Shown in pieces: positions 5,774 to 7,760 of a DNA stretch of 7,760 nt. Source of the stretch: Spartobacteria bacterium (GTDB taxonomy: Bacteria > Verrucomicrobiota > Verrucomicrobiia > Chthoniobacterales > Chthoniobacteraceae). A program made the translations under genes and the position numbers. The stretch spans positions 1 through 7,760 of the forward strand of contig JANXZI010000760.1 in assembly GCA_025355595.1 (NCBI GenBank). Direction: 5' to 3'. Position 1 is the first letter of the stretch, and the number at the start of each line of letters is the position of its first letter. Under the pieces are notes generated by a model. The model saw only the letters and a list, made by a program, of their open reading frames with translations. It was not told the DNA's origin and made no database searches.

Positions 5774-7041
5774 TGAGTCACACCTATAACGTCACGCGGC
5801 TTCCGAACGGCGCACGAATCGCCTCGGTGGAAATGCCGCACATGCGCAGCGCGACCGTGGGCTTGTGGGCCGGGGTCGGCGGGCGGCATGAGCGCGTGCG
5901 CGAGGGAGGCATCTCGCATTTCATCGAGCATCTTCTTTTCAAGGGCACGAAGCGCCGCAACCCGCGCCAGATCACCGCGGCGGTGGAGGGGGTAGGGGGA
6001 TACCTGAACGCGTTCACGACGGAGGATCATACGTGCTACTACGCGAAGGCGGGGGCACCGCATTTCGAGCGGCTGTGCGATGTGCTCACGGACATGTACT
6101 TGGATTCCGTCTTTGCGAAGCAGGAGATCGATCGCGAGCGCGAGGTCATCCGCGAGGAAATCCTGATGTATCGCGACCAGCCCGCCCAGCACGCGCAGGA
6201 ACTGCTCACCTCGACGCTGTGGCCGCGGCACCCGCTCGGGCGTCCGCTCACCGGCACGGTCGAAACGGTGTCGAAGCTCGGGCGGAAGGAGATCACGGAC
6301 TTTCACCGGAACAACTACAACGGCGCGAGCACGGTCGTGACGGTCGCCGGGCGCGTGCCTCATGCGGACGTGGTGAAGGCGCTCGCCCCTGCGCTTGCGC
6401 GGCTGCCCGCGGGGAAGCGCGCGCGATTTCAGCGCTCGCCGATCCATCCGGGCCGGCCCTCGGTGAATCTGCACACGCATGAGACGGAGCAGACGCACCT
6501 CGCGATGGGCTTTCACACGTGGGGACGGCGCGACGAGCGGCGCTTCGCGCTGAAGCTGCTCAGCGTGATCCTCGGCGAGAACATGAGTTCGCGGCTTTTT
6601 CAGAAGCTCCGTGAGCGCCATGCGTTCTGCTACTCGGTGTCGAGCGGCATGGTGACGCTGGCGGACACCGGCGCGCTGCACATCAGCGCCGGGCTCGATC
6701 CTGCGAAGCTCGAACCGGCGATCAAAATGATCCTCCGCGAGATCGAGGCCATCGCGAAGCGCGGGCCGAATCGCGCGGAATTGAAGATGGCGCAGGACTA
6801 CACCATCGGCCAGACGCTCATGGGGCTCGAGAGCACGACGAATCAAATCCTGTGGATGGGCGAGAGCCTGCTCGGCTACGGCCGCGTGCTGTGCCCCGTG
6901 GAAATCGAGCAGCGCATCTTCGGCGTAACCCGCGAGGAAGTGCAGGCCGTCGCGGGCGAATGCCTGAAGCTCGGACGCCTCGGCGTCGCCGTGGTCGGCC
7001 CGCTGAAGGACGCTGCGAAGATCGAGTCGTGGCTGCGTTGA
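5773..7041 (+). CDS. M16-family zinc metallopeptidase (processing-peptidase/insulinase type)
   Basis: A 422-residue single-unit M16B protein. The inverted zinc site HFIEH lies at residues 49-53 (H49, H53 ligands, E52 catalytic), and the distal glutamate is in EREVIREEI (E129, 76 residues after H53). The N-terminal half also has LPNG, GVGGYLNAFTTEDHTCYYAK and SLWPRH-like (TLWPRHPLGRP) segments. The C-terminal half has SSRLFQKLRERHAFCYSVSSG (from residue 272), with the arginine/tyrosine elements of the substrate-holding domain. Carrying both, it could act as a homodimer. No signal peptide is evident; substrates are unknown. ATG 5773 gives the family start just before LPNG. A GTG at 5719 is in frame but would add residues without family character. 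It is last in the yqeY-ispD string. Confidence 0.95.
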   Translation: MSHTYNVTRLPNGARIASVEMPHMRSATVGLWAGVGGRHERVREGGISHFIEHLLFKGTKRRNPRQITAAVEGVGGYLNAFTTEDHTCYYAKAGAPHFERLCDVLTDMYLDSVFAKQEIDREREVIREEILMYRDQPAQHAQELLTSTLWPRHPLGRPLTGTVETVSKLGRKEITDFHRNNYNGASTVVTVAGRVPHADVVKALAPALARLPAGKRARFQRSPIHPGRPSVNLHTHETEQTHLAMGFHTWGRRDERRFALKLLSVILGENMSSRLFQKLRERHAFCYSVSSGMVTLADTGALHISAGLDPAKLEPAIKMILREIEAIAKRGPNRAELKMAQDYTIGQTLMGLESTTNQILWMGESLLGYGRVLCPVEIEQRIFGVTREEVQAVAGECLKLGRLGVAVVGPLKDAAKIESWLR

Positions 7042-7099
7042 GCGCACGGAGCGGCGTGGCGTTTTCCCTGTCGCCGCCGACGTGAGGAGGCGGGCTGAT

Positions 7100-7120
7100 C
7101 GAATGACGAATGACGAATGA
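7100..7120. repeat. Tandem heptamer CGAATGA, three copies
   Basis: The unit cgaatga is repeated three times in a row with no interruption, then degrades into acgaacg. It resembles the other heptamer array at 187-214 in period but not in sequence. No function is evident. Confidence 0.65.
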
Positions 7121-7198
7121 ACGAACGCCGGATGATGAAGTGATCCAGGCACCCTGCGTTCGCTGCTTCTGATACTATCTCGCACAAATGATGTGACG

Positions 7199-7256
7199 AC
7201 GAAGGGCGCGAAGGGCTTCCAAGTCCACTCTGCTACGCGCCCTTCGCGGTCTTCGT
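7199..7256. repeat. Imperfect 18-bp stem-loop
   Basis: Arms 7199-7216 and 7239-7256 pair with two mismatches in 18 positions (core cgcgaagggc / gcccttcgcg), around a 22-base loop. It lies about 160 bases after the M16 peptidase stop. It might act as a downstream transcript-stabilising or terminating structure, but there is no T-run after either arm. It may instead belong to a dispersed intergenic repeat family; genome-wide copies would settle that. Confidence 0.65.
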
Positions 7257-7341
7257 AGATCGCCTTCATCTGTCCGGTTAATTTTGAAAGACGGTATGAG
7301 ATGACGGTGAAGTTTGAGGATTCGCGCTCTGGCGCGGGGAG

Positions 7342-7504
7342 CACAGAGCGGCTCGCCTGTGGTTTGCGGCGACTCGCGGCAAACACTCGGGCGTGATGAT
7401 GTGCGTGTTTCTGACGAGCGCGCGCCAGTGTGTTTCCCGAAAGGCGCGTCCAGGTCTGCCGTGTTCCCGGCGGGACGCCCGGAACCACAGGCGGGCCGTC
7501 TGTG
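7342..7504. repeat. Related palindromic units, two of them directly abutting
   Basis: Three palindromic units occur here. One is cacag...ctgtg at 7342-7361 around agcggctcgc. The second is 7463-7485, where gttcccggcg pairs with cgcccggaac (one mismatch). The third is 7486-7504, where cacaggcgg pairs with ccgtctgtg (one mismatch), and it starts on the base after the second. The first and third share the cacag/ctgtg frame and are each preceded or followed by a GGTT/GGAACC-like and GCTCCC/GGGAGC context. The pattern looks like a REP-type intergenic repeat; that assignment is inference. Confidence 0.55.
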
Positions 7505-7678
7505 CTCCCCTCCGCATTCGCGCCCTTTCTGCTGTCGGAAGACTCTGCTCGAAGCGCGGCACTTCTTCGTAGGCGCGAGTGGGAGCCCGGGTTCGCGCTG
7601 CCGAGCATGCGCGGTGTGGAGAAACTCGTGAACGCGGAACGCGGAGAAAAAGATCAGGCCGCCTCCGACCGTCGGCGG

Positions 7679-7760
7679 CTACGGGAAGCGCGCCCGCAGT
7701 TCCTCCAGGAGGCGCGGGATGTATTCCTTGTAGCGCGGGTCTGGGGCGGGGCCTTTGCTG
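7679..7760 (-). CDS. 3' end of an unidentified protein, cut by the window edge
   Basis: On the minus strand the final 82 bases read as 26 codons followed by TAG (7681-7679). The visible C-terminus includes DPRYKEYIPRLLEELRARFP, a plausible amphipathic end with ordinary codon use. No stop interrupts the frame before the window ends. The family cannot be recognised from so little, and a chance open frame of this length is possible in GC-rich DNA. If real, the gene converges on the M16 peptidase. Confidence 0.42.
   Translation of the reverse strand, partial: SKGPAPDPRYKEYIPRLLEELRARFP

Larger units (their letters stand above)
7042..7678. other. Non-coding, repeat-bearing intergenic region
   Basis: No frame here has a recognisable domain, and the open frames on both strands are full of low-complexity Arg/Ala/Ser runs typical of GC-rich shadows. 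The stretch holds a weak 6-bp stem after the peptidase stop (7051-7056/7072-7077), CGAATGA heptamers (7100-7120), an 18-bp imperfect stem-loop (7199-7256), and palindromes around 7342-7361 and 7463-7504. Any promoter for a neighbouring gene is not identifiable. Confidence 0.6.

Noticed and set aside
5629..7608. Open frame of 659 codons on the minus strand, opposite the M16 gene
   Set aside because: It lies antisense to a peptidase with complete catalytic motifs, is rich in Arg/Ala/His runs, and has no recognisable domain. Long antisense frames are expected in GC-rich DNA.

Overview
The window comes from a GC-rich bacterial chromosome. The gene families, the long spurious antisense frames and the short heptameric and palindromic intergenic repeats suggest a Verrucomicrobiota-like or PVC-group organism. 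That placement is inference from gene content and style; no marker gene here proves it.

Layout. Bases 1-291 hold no convincing gene but contain nested inverted repeats and a small heptamer array. From 4256 down to 292 the minus strand carries one tightly packed gene string. In transcription order it is: a DUF58 protein; a short HicB-like antitoxin; a broken HicA toxin (one extra base plus an in-frame stop); a HicB-like antitoxin of a different subtype; an intact short hicB-hicA pair; and a BatA/von Willebrand A membrane protein whose GTG start overlaps the hicA stop codon. DUF58 and BatA/VWA proteins normally sit next to each other beside a MoxR ATPase. Here the toxin-antitoxin genes lie between them, and no MoxR gene is visible.

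A divergent intergenic region (4257-4483) contains a 27-bp, AT-rich, nearly perfect inverted repeat. To its right the plus strand carries a compact housekeeping string: a GatB/YqeY-domain protein, ispD (MEP isoprenoid pathway) and an M16 zinc peptidase. A possible 24-25 codon leader ORF precedes the peptidase and overlaps its start as TGATG. Bases 7042-7678 appear non-coding and hold heptamers, a long imperfect stem-loop and abutting palindromes. The last 82 bases look like the 3' end of a minus-strand gene.

The most notable feature is the toxin-antitoxin insertion. A 28-bp direct repeat (25/28 identical) covers the first bases of the BatA/VWA gene. It occurs once at the real gene start (2121-2148) and again right after the broken hicA (2852-2879), so the hicB-hicB-hicA segment is bracketed by two copies of the batA 5' end. 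This suggests cassette insertion or tandem duplication at the hicA/batA junction, followed by decay of the older toxin. Translation of the VWA protein is now apparently coupled to that of the remaining toxin.
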